In this document: piece by piece, positions 8,329-18,489 of the stretch
How the letters are laid out: every line of letters starts with the position of its first letter
Numbering within the stretch: the first letter of the stretch is position 1
NCBI GenBank assembly: GCA_003427395.1
Contig: BFEA01000108.1
Location: 1,899,175-1,923,861, forward strand
Direction: 5' to 3'
Source of the DNA: Chara braunii
Taxonomy: Eukaryota > Streptophyta > Charophyceae > Charales > Characeae
Length of the DNA: 24,687 nt
Program-made: the position numbers and the translations under genes
Notes under the pieces: model-generated
What the model was told of the DNA's origin: nothing
Database searches by the model: none
The model's input: only the letters and a program-made list of their open reading frames with translations

Positions 8329-8826
8329 GCTCAGTTGGTTGGCATGCAAGAGGCATTCAGGAGGTTGTGGTTCTGAGCCCCATAACCGCCTGCGGCGCAC
8401 TTAGTGCCAACCACCAAAAATAGTGATATATGTGATTGGTAGTAGTAGTGTCCTTGGCCAACACGGATGTGAGGGTGAGTGTGAGTATGAGTGGGTTGTG
8501 TGTGGTGTGTGGGAGAGTGTTGGCCTTAGACACTGCCGTTATTCGGTTGGGGGTGGGGGTCAATGAAAAGAGAGGCGCAACTACTGGCAAAATGCTTCGT
8601 CTTTGCGTTAGCCGGATCCCCATCAGTGGCCCCAACCCATCCTTGACCACCATGGTTGGGCGGGGGGCAACATGCATCCCCTCTGATGGCTGGCGGGACA
8701 CAACAAAGCTATGTTCGCAGGGATCCCCTATACAAGCCTTAGGAGTTGTGGTAGGTAGATAGTGAAGGTGAATTGAAAGAATTTGAAAGATGCTGAAAGA
8801 TTTGAGAGAAGAATATAGTGTAGTTC
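8329..8826 (+). mobile_element. tRNA-derived SINE
   Basis: The head is tRNA-like. An A box (GCTCAGTTGG, 8329-8338) and a B box (GGTTCTGAGCC, 8369-8379) lie 30 bp apart, the spacing of an internal Pol III promoter. A full tRNA cloverleaf is not maintained, so this is not a tRNA gene. The body runs on through TG-rich sequence to a 3' part shared with 8206-8298. The LTR of the gypsy-like element begins immediately after, at 8827, so that element appears to have inserted at or near the SINE's 3' end. The exact SINE ends and tail type are uncertain. Confidence 0.6.
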
Positions 8827-9886
8827 TGCAATGAACCCGATCAGAAAAGAAACTTGTGAATGTCGAAATACAAGTCTTTCATATCGCAAAATCAGTGTCT
8901 TCAAAAATTGTTTGTGCGAGCACACTTGACATACATGCAGTATCCCAATGTCTCGAACTAAGAGAAGAGAACGAGGGAAGAGAGAATAGACATAGATGAG
9001 GAGAGAGAGAGTTCCCACCAACAATGACGAACTAGAGAACCCTTGCAAACCCACTCCTTCTTCGGGCACCAACTCCCAACTCCCCACGTCAGCAATCAGT
9101 TCCTCTTCGGCAATCTCAGATAACAAGCAGGTCACAACAGGACGCCCATCCTCCTGCCACGTTAGCAGCGGTTTGGGAGGATAACGCAGATCTTCCTCCT
9201 GGAGACGATCAACGAAGTACATGTGATGACACAGGTTCGCCCATGTAAGTTTTCTCTCATCAATCAGACCAATCTCACAGTCCCGATCCTCCTCCTCCTC
9301 GCCCACACTCCATCAATGTCTGAATCAGTGTGGTTGTTGCCACATCAACATAATCGCCCACAAGGCTGGCGCCGCCCACAAAGAAAGACGCCAACATAAA
9401 GCTCCCACAGTCTCGCATCGTCGCAATAGCATCGAGCCAGTGTCAAGCAGAATGCACAAGACTGAATGATCTTCAACAGGGGTTGGGTCAACTTATAATG
9501 TTGACTCACGTTGACCAACCTCTGGTCTTCTGGGTATGACGGCCCAAATCTAGACTTGCAAATTTCCCATATATTCCACTTGGACCAGGTTCTTCTGGAT
9601 ACCTGCAAACAACCAAAGATGTGTATCCCATCTACGGTTGAGGCTGGCAAACGGGTTGACTTTGACTTATGGGCCTTCCCGAACTCGGGTTTCCTGTTGA
9701 CTTTCCCTACTTCAACTGTCTCTCGTAGGGCCTTTGAAGGCTAGTTTTGACTTTGTCTTGCGTACCCCACGACATCAGGCTTTCGTTCAGGCATTTCCAA
9801 AACTTAGGTATGACTTTTGACCCCCGTTTTAGTCCTTTGACCAAAAGTGATGACCCTCAGCCCACGACTGGTGAAAATTTGAGCTG
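8827..9886 (-). repeat. 3' LTR
   Basis: It begins on the plus strand with TGCAATGAACC, exactly as the other LTR does at 16802, and stays alignable through the AG-rich block near 8990, the CCAACTCCCAACTC block and the segment ending near 9886. It lacks the 256-bp insertion found in the 5' LTR. Frames inside it are not genes. Confidence 0.88.
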
Positions 9887-10058
9887 AGTTATCGCATTCC
9901 ATCCGGCCTAATTTTGAGTTTCATTACAAAACTAGGTTTCTTTGAGGCTTGTTTTTTCATTAATACATGCTCATACGTTGCAACAATATCATGTGCAATA
10001 GGTACAAATTATTTCTTACTAAACCATGTTGATTCCGATTCATGCTGAATTTTAAACT

Positions 10059-10395
10059 TTACCTTATACTATTTATGTGGTCTTCCTCTGCCACCTGTGG
10101 AGAAGTACCATGCTCCAATATTTTTTCGACTTCATATCCCCTCTTCATGGAAGGTGGAAACATCGATGGTCGGGTGGAAGAATCGTGACCTTCTACATAT
10201 GGTAGCAGACTAGAAGCCTGAAAGATAGGATAAATCCTTAGGTGTGGGGGTACATCAATCCAGTATGATGGTCCATTTGTATCCCCTATCACCTTGAGAA
10301 CTTCCCAAGATCCATTACCCAAACCAACTCTCCTTCTTTAAACAAAGATGGTCGATGATACTCATTCGCTTGCTCGATCATCCAAATTTTCACAA
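10059..10395 (-). pseudogene. Integrase C-terminal and chromodomain-like tail
   Basis: The minus strand encodes MIEQANEYHRP, then FKEGELVWV, VLKVIGDTNGPSYWIDVPP, HLRIYPIFQASSLLPY and finally YEVEKILEH. This is the usual end of a gypsy pol polyprotein: the GPY/F-type module followed by the first strand of a chromodomain, which in related elements directs integration to particular chromatin. The frame is briefly interrupted near 10320. It is separated from the rest of the integrase by about 450 bp of inserted repeat. Confidence 0.85.
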
Positions 10396-10850
10396 ACGGT
10401 TATCGGGTAGCTGAAAATTCAAAAATGAAAATTCTAAAGTGAGAGTTTTTGGCAGTCTGAAAATCCTGAATGGTTCTGAAGTGGTCAAAAGGTCCGAAGA
10501 CCTTGAAAACCACCTGTTTAGGCAGGCTACATCCTGAAGTGGTGAAGAGTGTCCTGAAGTAGTCAAGTGAAAGTTTTGGGCAATTTGGAAATCCTGAATA
10601 GTCCTGAAGTGGTGAAAGGTCTGAAAACCATGCAAACTACCCTTCACCACTTGAGGATGCAGCCTGCCTAAACAAGTGGTTTTCAGGGTCTTCGAAGCTT
10701 TCACCACTTCAAGACCATTCAATATTTTTAGACTCGAATGGTCCTGGAGTGGTTAAAGGTCCGAAAACCCTAAAACCACTTGTTTAGGCAGGCTGCATCC
10801 TGGAGTGGTGAAGGTTATCCTAAAGTGGTGATGAAAAATACGACTGTTGT
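10396..10850. repeat. Fold-back repeat cluster inserted in the integrase region
   Basis: Repeated TCCTGAAGTGGTGAA blocks and a GTTTAGGCAGGCTGCATCC-like block occur in direct (10480-10630, 10736-10835) and inverted (10640-10720) orientation. Arms 10640-10720 and 10736-10814 can form a hairpin of about 80 bp with few mismatches around a 15-nt loop. The integrase-type sequence on both sides (KENIKKTKIWRE on the right, MIEQANEYHRP on the left) would be nearly adjacent without it, so it is an insertion. Confidence 0.75.
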
Positions 10851-11089
10851 TAACCTTCTCTCCAAATTTTGGTTTTCTTTATATTCTCTTTTACTTTAGC
10901 AATGTCTTGTTCATACAAAATTGTGAATTCTTTCGTACTTGGGAGTAACCACTAGACTTGTTTTCTGCTCAACGAATCAATAGAGCAACTCGACTTCCAA
11001 CCTTTATGCAATGTGAAAACTATTATTGTATTCACGGACAATTTTTGTATGTACTTACTATAGGTATCATGCCTGTAACAGTATGAACA

Positions 11090-11435
11090 CTATTATTGTA
11101 TGTACTGGTAATTTTTTTTAAGTTCTCATCCCAATCGATTTGGTATAGTCGAACATACATACGCAAAAGGTCTTACTGCAATACATGTTTATCTGTTCAG
11201 TCTGGTCATTCGTTTTAGAGTGTCTACCTTACGACATGGTAAATTTTGTACCATAAGTTTTCATCATATTTTGCAATTGTTGATCGTTGAATAATATATC
11301 CCTATTAGAGATGATGGTTTTCAAAAATCCATACTCAGAAAATCATTGCATCTGGAACTTCTGGATGACGAGTTCTTTTCAGGCTTCAGATGCTAAATGA
11401 ATGAACATCGCATATTTAGAGAACTTGTCAAAAAT
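11090..11435 (-). pseudogene. Integrase catalytic core (gypsy type), broken
   Basis: Reading the minus strand across stops and a shift, IFDKFSKYAMFIHL is followed by EYGFLKTIISNRDILF, LQNMMKTYGTKF, then TNDQTEQ and LLRMYVRLYQIDWDE. These match the order of the retroviral-type integrase core: the first Asp in FDKFSK, the second in the N-R-D segment, and the Glu in the DGQTE-like segment. Several stop codons interrupt it. The N-terminal zinc finger that should sit between RNase H and this core is not seen, so a deletion or heavy decay there is likely. Confidence 0.8.
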
Positions 11436-11439
11436 GAGA

Positions 11440-11590
11440 CTTAGGGTCGAGTGATCTGAGTAAATCGTGAAGTATCTTCCCAGCAAGTAGTACTTCTAAT
11501 TGTACAGTGCTTCAAGTTTACAGTTCTCTTTCATAGGTGAAGTTGACTATCTTATCTCACGGCAGCGTTTTGACATCAACTTAATGGATC
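11440..11590 (-). pseudogene. RNase H domain fragment
   Basis: The minus strand gives FTYEREL, LEALYN, a stop, then KYYLLGRYFTIYSDHSTL. This is the gypsy RNase H segment, where the Glu in YEREL and the Asp in SDH are active-site positions. A frameshift separates the two halves. Only the middle of the domain is recognisable. Confidence 0.75.
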
Positions 11591-11689
11591 TATAATATTT
11601 CTCATCATCTTGTTGTAGACTGACTTGTGTTAGTTATGACAATGAAAGAAAGAGACGGATCAACAATTTTCAAGACAACATAATTAGTT

Positions 11690-12440
11690 AGCGCATAATT
11701 TGGTTTCTTGAACGCTAACTATCAATCTTTATCCCATAACTAAGGTTTCACTTTCTTAGGCAATCTTCTCCTATGTGCAACTATAAAGGAAAAACTTCTC
11801 ACAAATTTTCTATAATAGCTAGCAAGTCCAAGAAAGGATCGCAGTTCGGTGACTCTCTTCGGTCTAAGCCAAACCCTTACTTATGACCTTAAACCTTCTT
11901 CGTTTACTATATATTTCAAATAAAGTATCTCAAACTTAGGAAATTTCGAATTTTTAGGATTCAGTTTATAGTTCCTTTCTCCTAGCTTGTTTAGCACTAA
12001 TCGCAAATGTTTTTTATGATATTTCAAAACCTTGTTATAAACATGGATGTCATCGAGATATACAACTACCAATTGGTCTAGCCACTATCGAAAGAACCCA
12101 TTCATATACCATTGTAAGGTTGTTGGGGCGTTTATTAGGCGGAAAAGCATCAACACAAACTCGTATTGTTCGTACCTAGTCCGGAATGCGGTCTTGTGTT
12201 GCTCTTCAGGTGTCACCTCAACCTGGTGGTAGCCAGACTTCATATCAAAATTTTGCTAAAGTATTTGCAAACCTACAATTGATCAAGAAGGTTATCGATT
12301 CGAAGAAGGGGTTCCTCATTTCTTATCGTTACGATATTCAATCATCGGTAGTCAACAGACAATCTAATTTCTCCTTCCTTTTTGGGCATGAATAGTACAG
12401 GTGCAACGTAGAAAGCGAACCTTCCTCAAATCCACCATTT
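11690..12440 (-). pseudogene. Ty3/gypsy reverse transcriptase, broken by stops
   Basis: Recognisable segments in order on the minus strand are APVLFMPKKEGEIRL, VDYR (then a stop), LNIVTIRNEEPLLRIDNLL, FDMKSGYHQVEVTPEEQHKT, FRLINAP, VVVYLDDIHVYNK (the catalytic Y-x-D-D box, in the form YLDD) and, after a stop, VTELRSFLGLASYYRKFV. These are the conserved RT blocks of gypsy elements, and the catalytic aspartates survive. At least three in-frame stops (after VDYR, after the DNLLDQL segment, and before WLDQL) plus later ones kill the frame. The longest open piece, 11881-12072, holds the YLDD box. Confidence 0.93.
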
Positions 12441-12979
12441 CTCGGTAAGTTTTTATAGTTGTTTTTTCAGTTCGTCCAACTCCCTCAAAGACATATGGTA
12501 ATTCACCCCTTCGAAATTTTACTTCCATGAATTATTTCGATGATATGTTTGATGAAACGTTCAATTATTCTCATTGGTTCGAACTACAAATCCTTATATT
12601 CGCCGAGTTGTTTTCCGGTAGAAGGAGGATGGGACAGAAACACTCCCCGACATTCTTGATGAGTATTATCATTTCACCCTGTACAAACTTCTTTTTCGTG
12701 ACCATACTTCGAAAAGCAGAAAAACTCGTGCAACAAAACTGTAATAATGAATTGAAACCGAACTTGTGAAATAACTTGATTAATTTCCTTTTGGATTTTT
12801 CATCCTTTACTTTCAACCATTAGTACCTTTCCCGCGTGGAAAAATAGAAAAAACTGACAGTTTTCCCAGGCGCCTGAATTTTCGGATGTCGGGCCCGACG
12901 ATGACTGCCATTGATAAATCTGATCGGCGGCCGTCGTTTCGTTTCGGTCGCTGCAAAGGTCGGATACCTACCCTAGGCC

Positions 12980-13330
12980 CGCTATTTTCCAAGCGGCAAA
13001 GGTACTGGTGGTTTAACAATCTTATCCTGAAACTTAACTTTCGGATCGGCTTCCTCGTGCCAATCGATGCCCAGAATCAAATCAAGAGGTAGTTTCTTCT
13101 CAATAAGGAAGGTTACCTCGTGCAATAGTCGCTTACCTTTTTTTGCAGCGAAAAAAAACTTAATAGATCGACGTAGAGAGACACAATAATCATACTTTGA
13201 TTTGCTAACATAGACATGATAGGTCACTGTATGTACTGCACTCCCATACTTAAGTGCAAGTTGCGAATTGTCTTTTCAGAGATGTTGGACTGCGTAGATC
13301 CATGATCCAACAAAACACAAACTCGTATTC
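12980..13330 (-). pseudogene. Retropepsin-type aspartic protease
   Basis: The minus strand encodes RIRVCVLLDHGSTQSNIS near 13276-13330, corresponding to the D-[ST]-G active-site segment with the middle residue changed to His. It is followed by LPLDLILGIDWHEEADPKV (13030-13090), the downstream ILG-DW signature of gypsy proteases. It sits between gag and RT as expected. The changed D-H-G site and a break near 13250 suggest no activity. Confidence 0.78.
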
Positions 13331-13979
13331 GTGCAATTCAAAGTTTGCAAATAATTAACTCACCCTTACTCTTCATTTTCTTAGCCCATGAACTTCATAA
13401 GGCAATCAATTTACATCCAAATTCATCAAGAGAATCACCCAATCAGACAAACACAAAACATTTTCAGGGTGGTCTAGATGACGAGCCGAAAAAGAGATTC
13501 TCTGCCACGTGAGTTGAGGGGGTGAAAAAAAATTATTACGCCTTACCTTGGGGGGTTGAAACACTCCAACTTAAAAGCAATAGATGATTTTCCTACTGGC
13601 TGTTCCCTTTTGGGTACCAGATTTGAGGACATCATGCAATGATGTGTCGTTGAGTGTCACACTTCAGGGACACTGTCGGGTGTTAATTCTTTCCTACCAT
13701 TCTTTTGGAGATAATCTCATTTTTTCTAAAGGACGACTAGAAGCAATGTGAGAGTGCTCTGGGAAGGAGCATTGTTTTTTTTTCTTTAATCCTTCATTCC
13801 TATTGGTGTCTCCCTTGTTGGTCAACATGGCTCCACTACTACCGATCTCACCCTCTACCTCTTCGAGGGGTCATCTTTCCATGGTTTCGTAATTGAAAAG
13901 GGCAAGGGAGTGATCTTATCATTCATGCCTCAAAAAAAATCATTTTCACTTCACAAACTCACTCCATTACCCACCTTTT

Positions 13980-14388
13980 ACAATGCCCACATATGTTGCT
14001 TTCACTTGCACGATCATTTGTTGTCTTTCGAGTGCAAGGTCTCAAAGTTGTCGATAGTTATCCTTACTAGACTTTGCTTCTGCCATAAGTTGCCCGCATA
14101 TGGGTTATGGCAAGGCACGTGAGTAGATATACAAAACCTGGTTCTCCTATACCTACGCTGCGACTTGTACTCGTACGAAACTCACCCTCGTAGGAGTACG
14201 AAATATCCTATCCTCGTACACTTCTCGTACCTTACAGACTCGTCCGACTTTTTTTGTTTTTTGTTTTTCGTTTTTGTTTTTTCCCCCCCTCAAATTATAA
14301 TAAGAATCAACAGATAACGCTCAACCAAATGTTGCTTGTTTTGTGCTCTTGCAGCACATCTCTCTTTTTTGGATTTTTTTATGACTTG

Positions 14389-14421
<33 letters not shown>

Positions 14422-15514
14422 CGTATGGGAGCGTATAAGACGTACATGTTCCCGACCTGTACGTTTCATACGGAAAGGCCCCGTACATGTACGCTCGATA
14501 ATATAATACTGTACATTCAGTGCAGGCACCTGCAGACGACGATCCACTTCACATGACCCAGTCTCAACACTAGACCACCGCTTCAATCCAATGATGGTGA
14601 GCTCATCGAGAGGCTTGTCGGTCCTTGTCTTGTTCAAAAGTCTCTCCTTAATTTTCTTGAGAAATTCAAGGAGTGACATTATTTTGGCCTACTCACCAAT
14701 ATCCTCAAAGCCAACGGCACTGGCCTCAGATAAAACTCTTTCCTTAGTTACCACTCCTAAACAAGAAGTACAGACGGCTACTTGGTTATCTACAACCACT
14801 GGACAAGTCGAACAATACATTTACATCTCAGTTATCCACAGTACCAGATGTTCTCCCTTTTTTTCGTAGTAGTTGATTGACAATTTCATTTTCACTTTTT
14901 CTTTCAGCTTTGGTTTTTCCCCTCCTCCTTTGTTCTTTGCGGATTTCTTCTTACAAGGTTTTGGTTTCTCTGGGTTACAGGATCTAATGACATTTTTTTC
15001 TTTTTTTTGTTAGTTTTTTTGTTTTCTTCTTTCTCTATTGTTCAACCTCTTCTTGGACCACCTTACTCTTTCCTTTCACCAATCAAGTCACCGTGTAACA
15101 TTTCGTGGTGACTTGATTGAGTTTAATTTCCAAATGTGCAAGATAAGTCATCATATGCTGCAATACATACGCCATATCAATTTCTAAATCGACAATATGA
15201 ATTCTTTGTTTTACTTCTTCCACTTTTCTTGTTTGTTGTTCTTTCTCCTTTCCCTGCCTTTGATAGGCTTCCTTTTTCTTCCCTTCTGCTTGTAATGCAT
15301 CTTGCAATTACTTGATTGTGTCATCCATAACCCCCTTCTTCTCCTCCTTAACTTCTTGACTAGCTATCTTCGCAAACTACTCAGCGACAAAATGATCGAG
15401 GTTCATCCGTCCTCGATTAATAATCTACTGCACTTACCCGCTTGTCTACAGGGTCTGAACAACAGTTTCATCCTAAGACAGTTCATCCTTTGCGGCATAC
15501 AGATTGAACTCCAT
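13980..15514 (-). pseudogene. gag region, broken
   Basis: The likely start on the minus strand is the ATG at 15514-15512 (MEFNLYAAKDEL). Next come a lysine/glutamate-rich coiled-coil-like segment (15083-15307, with KEKEQQTRKVEEVKQRI), then the segment near 14500-14740 (VTKERVLSEASAVGFED, LLEFLKKIKERLL, LKRWSSVE, RRLQVPALNVQ) typical of retrotransposon gag. A very degraded zinc knuckle may lie at 13984-14013 (Cys, stop, then HMWA), where cysteine codons have become stops. Many stops and an insertion at about 14110-14520 interrupt it. The assignment rests on position and gag-like sequence; the knuckle is tentative. Confidence 0.6.
14110..14520. repeat. GTAC-rich segment with a 29-nt T tract inside gag
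   Basis: Ten GTAC sites lie between 14167 and 14514, in two clusters (14167-14230 and 14442-14514) around a central part with pyrimidine-rich sequence and T29 (14389-14417). Gag-like sequence stops at its right edge. It looks like an independent insertion with related ends, possibly one with a poly(A) tail on the minus strand. No family is recognised. Confidence 0.4.
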
Positions 15515-16786
15515 GCGTACATGCTACTCAACTTTTGAACCAGCGTAGCGGCTGTCGAAGACAACCCACCATCTGCTCCCGCTTGTTTTCAAATCGTCCA
15601 CGAGTTCGTAGCACCTCGTCCTCTTTATCAGCAAAGAAGGTGAAGGAGATCGAAAAGAAGAACAAGGGAATGAATCTTGTCAAGATAGACGTACGCAAGC
15701 AGTTCCATAGGTAAGCCATCTCTCAAGTGAGACTGCCACACAATAAATTTCAAACCATGATTGCAAATTCCACGGCCTCACTACGATTGAATTTCAATTC
15801 CACGACAAGTAGAAATAAAATAAAAAATTAATTATAGAATCATAACTTCACTATTTCTACATCTATTATCTCCTGATTTCCTATTTGCCGATGTTTCTAT
15901 GTTTTGTGCACATTCCACAGCCACAACCAGTGAAATCAAGACAAACACAACAATGATAAGTCCGCAACCATTCAGAAGACAACCCACGGCAGGTGAGTAC
16001 AATCAATCAATCAGCAACACATCAACAAACAAGGGTTAGCTGATCTCTGTCGCTATCTTCTCGCTGATAGCTGTGTGACCAGACACATGCCCTAAGGCGT
16101 GATCCACACCAATCTTTCTTTGGCTTGGCAGTGTGTCGCGTCAAGATTTCACGTATCCCACTCCTGCAAAACCTCCGTGGCAAGTCAGCAAAACAAGTGT
16201 CACGTGAGCGTCGATAACCTGATACGATGGAGTTGCATCATGATCATATGAGCAGTGAAGTATTGCTCAATCCGTGTGTGCTCAATGGAATGTCAAGAAA
16301 TACGCCACGTCAGTTTGGATCTGTTGCTACTGATTCACGAAGGTGCCATGTCAGCAAGGTAAGTTGCGACACTCAGAAGAATGTCACGTCAGCCAATATA
16401 CCTCAATGTTCCTTTTATAGGTGTCACGTCAGCACCAATGCGCACTGCCACGTAGGCAGTGCGAGTCATCAAAAAGTGCCTCCGATGGTGAATGTCCACA
16501 TATGCAACTATCTCCTGCCAGTTCCCTAGCGCCACGTCAACCCTCTTCTCACCGACGATCATCAGTCTGCCGATAAATCTTCAAGCAACAAATAAAAATA
16601 GTGTTGTTATTCTTCTCTACGATGGACGCACCAGGTCTACATCATCATCACCATCATCATCAAGATCTTCGAGATCTTGATCAGGCGTATCCAGACGAGA
16701 GCGCGATACCAAGGCAAATCCGTGCACGATGTTACGATCAGTAGATGGCGAGGTAAGCAAAATATCGCTCTGGTAAGCAAAATATC
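15515..16786 (-). other. Retrotransposon leader between PBS and gag
   Basis: No conserved protein domain is seen. A short minus-strand frame (16617-16799) encodes an acidic tail rich in Asp (a GAT/GAC-type microsatellite). The central part holds the CCACGTCA-like motif cluster listed separately. A leader over 1.2 kb is long for such elements. Confidence 0.6.
16178..16540 (-). promoter_or_regulatory. Cluster of TGACGTGG-like bZIP-type motifs
   Basis: Eight related sites occur at 16178-16189, 16197-16210, 16304-16313, 16344-16356, 16382-16393, 16422-16434, 16446-16458 and 16531-16540, most reading (T/G)(C/T)CACGTCAGC on the plus strand. The ACGT core with TGAC-GTGG flanks is the class of site bound by plant bZIP factors. 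The sites are dense for 360 bp, but they could also be remnants of a short tandem repeat. Function is inference. Confidence 0.45.
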
Positions 16787-16791
16787 GCTCT
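16752..16791 (-). repeat. 20-bp tandem duplication at the primer site
   Basis: Two identical 20-bp units (16752-16771 and 16772-16791) abut, each holding AATATCGCTCT. The one next to the LTR supplies the inner bases of the PBS; the other duplicates only those inner bases. Confidence 0.95.
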
Positions 16792-16798
16792 GATACCA
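16787..16798 (-). other. Primer binding site, tRNA-iMet type
   Basis: On the minus strand TGGTATCAGAGC follows the LTR end (CATTGCA) after three bases. This 12-mer is complementary to the 3' end of initiator methionine tRNA, the most common primer for plant LTR elements. It fixes the element's orientation and identifies the LTR at 16802-18136 as the 5' one. Confidence 0.93.
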
Positions 16799-16801
16799 AA
16801 T

Positions 16802-18136
16802 TGCAATGAACCAGTTAAATGAAAAACTTGTGAATGTCGAAATACAAATCTATCATAGTGTAGAATCAATATCTCCAAAAGTTGTCCGTGCGACCACACT
16901 CGACATACATGCGATATCCCAATATCTCGAACTCGGAGAAAAGAACAAGGGAAGAGGGAGAATAGACATAGAGGAGGAGAGAGAGAGTTCCCACCAACAA
17001 CAACGAAACAGAGAACCCTCACCAGCCCACTCTTGCTTTGAGCACCAACTCCCAACTCAGCGTGTCCGCAATCACTCTTCCTCTGACGATCTCAAATAAC
17101 AAGCAGGTCACAACAAGATGCTTATCCTCCTCCCACGTTAACAACGGTCTGCGAGGATGATGCAGATCTTCCTCCTGGAGACAATCAGCGACGTACATGT
17201 CAACACAGGTTCGCCCAGGTAAGCTTCCTCTCATCAATCACACCTATCTCACAGTTTCGATCCTCCTGCTCCTCGCCCACACTTTATCGATGTCAAAATC
17301 AGTGTGGTTGTGGCCAAGCCAACTTAGCCACCCACAACACTGGCACCGCCCACAAACAAAGGTGCCAGGATAAAGTTCCTACAATCTCGCGTTGTCGCAC
17401 TAGCATCTAGCTAACGTCAAGCAGAACGCACAAGACTGAACGGTCTTCAACATGGGCTATTGACTCACGTTGACCAGCCTCCGGTCTTCTGCGTACGACG
17501 GCCCACATCCATTGTCAGCCACTAACCTGGATTGCATACAGTTGCAGATTTCCCACGTGCTTCACTTGGACCGTGTTCTTCTGGATACCAGCAAACAACC
17601 ACAGATGTATATCCATGGCCGAGGCTGGCAAACAGGTTGACTTTGACTTATGGGCCCGATGGTTAACCAGGGGTGTTATTTTCAACGATTTTTGCACCGA
17701 ATTGCACTGAAATTGTCATATCGTGCTGATTTTTAGAATTCGTTGGACTCTTCATTTTGACTCGGAAACAGTGTCTTTGTGTTAGGGTTTCATAGTGTTT
17801 TCCTGTTTTTTTTTTCCGTTCTTTTTGGCCTGTTTCCTTTTTCGATGTTTGCGCTATGGTCTCATATCGTTTGTTTTTAAAAACGGCGAATATTTGGGCC
17901 CCCGTTAACCGTCTCTCGAATTCCCGAGATGGAGATGACTGTTGACTTTCCTTGGGTCAATTGCCTCTCGTAGGGCCTCTGAAGACCAGTTTCGACCTTG
18001 TCTTCGGTACCCCACAGCATCAGGTTTTTGTTCAAGCACATTTCCAAGACTTCGAGCGGAACTATTGACCCCCGTTCCGAGCCATTGACCAAAAGTGCCG
18101 ACCCTCAGCCGACAGCTGGTGCAAATTTGAACTGCA
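16802..18136 (-). repeat. 5' LTR, interrupted by an insertion
   Basis: It starts on the plus strand with TGCAATGAACC like its partner at 8827 and ends near GAACTGCA, so on the minus strand it opens with TG and closes with CA as expected. It aligns with the 3' LTR along its length apart from 17658-17913. LTR promoter and polyadenylation signals should lie within it but I cannot place them reliably. Confidence 0.87.
17658..17913. mobile_element. MITE-like insertion in the 5' LTR
   Basis: The 3' LTR reads straight through this point (near 9672-9700), whereas the 5' LTR contains 256 extra bases. The extra sequence opens with GATGGTTAACCAGGGG and closes with the approximate inverse CCCCCGTTAACCGTC, so it has imperfect terminal inverted repeats. 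The inside is AT-rich and non-coding. That fits a small non-autonomous DNA transposon. A clear target duplication is not visible and the superfamily is not assigned. Confidence 0.6.
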
Positions 18137-18307
18137 TTCTTTCTGGTTTGAAAAAGGAACAAAGAAAAGCAGGGGGAAAAAATTGTGCTCACCAGGAAAT
18201 TGATACGCCGCATTGACTACGACTTTCCCAGCTTTGATAGGGTCACCGTCAAGGCAACCGACACACATGTGGAACCAGCAACTCTGATCCTTGTAACGGT
18301 TTCGCAC
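18062..18307 (-). other. Unassigned minus-strand open frame with a Cys/His-rich peptide
   Basis: The minus strand near 18180-18300 reads SCWFHMCVGCLDGDPIKAGKVV, followed by a GTGAGC that could be a splice donor. W-F-H with nearby cysteines is reminiscent of PHD/RING-type exons, but too few cysteines are present to call one. The left part of the frame overlaps the 5' LTR. It may be an exon fragment next to the retroelement or chance. Confidence 0.2.
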
Positions 18308-18489
18308 TTGTCCTCTGGTCGACCACTTGCCTCCATCCCCTCATGATGGGACTGCTAGGGTGGTGTTGGGTGTGTGTGTGCATGTGAGGTGCTTTGTGCA
18401 AGTATATTCTCATTGTGAAGTTTTTACTGCGAACTCTTGTTTCCATTTCATGCTTCCACCGCCAGTACGAAGTCCCAGGCAACTTGAGA

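Larger units (their letters stand above)
8827..18136 (-). mobile_element. Decayed Ty3/gypsy-type LTR retrotransposon with nested insertions
   Basis: Two related about 1.07-kb LTRs in the same orientation flank an internal region. On the minus strand this reads PBS, leader, gag, protease, RT, RNase H, integrase and a chromodomain-like tail. That gene order (integrase last) is diagnostic of the Ty3/gypsy group. Every coding domain carries stops or shifts, so it is long dead. Subtracting the 256-bp insertion, the 5' LTR is about 1,079 bp against about 1,060 bp for the 3' LTR, and the many differences between them indicate old age. A convincing target-site duplication is not seen (TTCT on both sides is only 4 bp), nor is a clean polypurine tract. 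Confidence 0.9.

Noticed and set aside
8329-8390. A functional tRNA gene
   Set aside because: A and B boxes are present but acceptor and anticodon stems do not pair; it is the head of a SINE.
8996-9184. Open frames in the LTR on either strand
   Set aside because: The same sequence is present in the other LTR with frames disrupted; no conserved protein.
12047-12395. Plus-strand open frames across the RT region
   Set aside because: They are antisense shadows of the minus-strand RT sequence.
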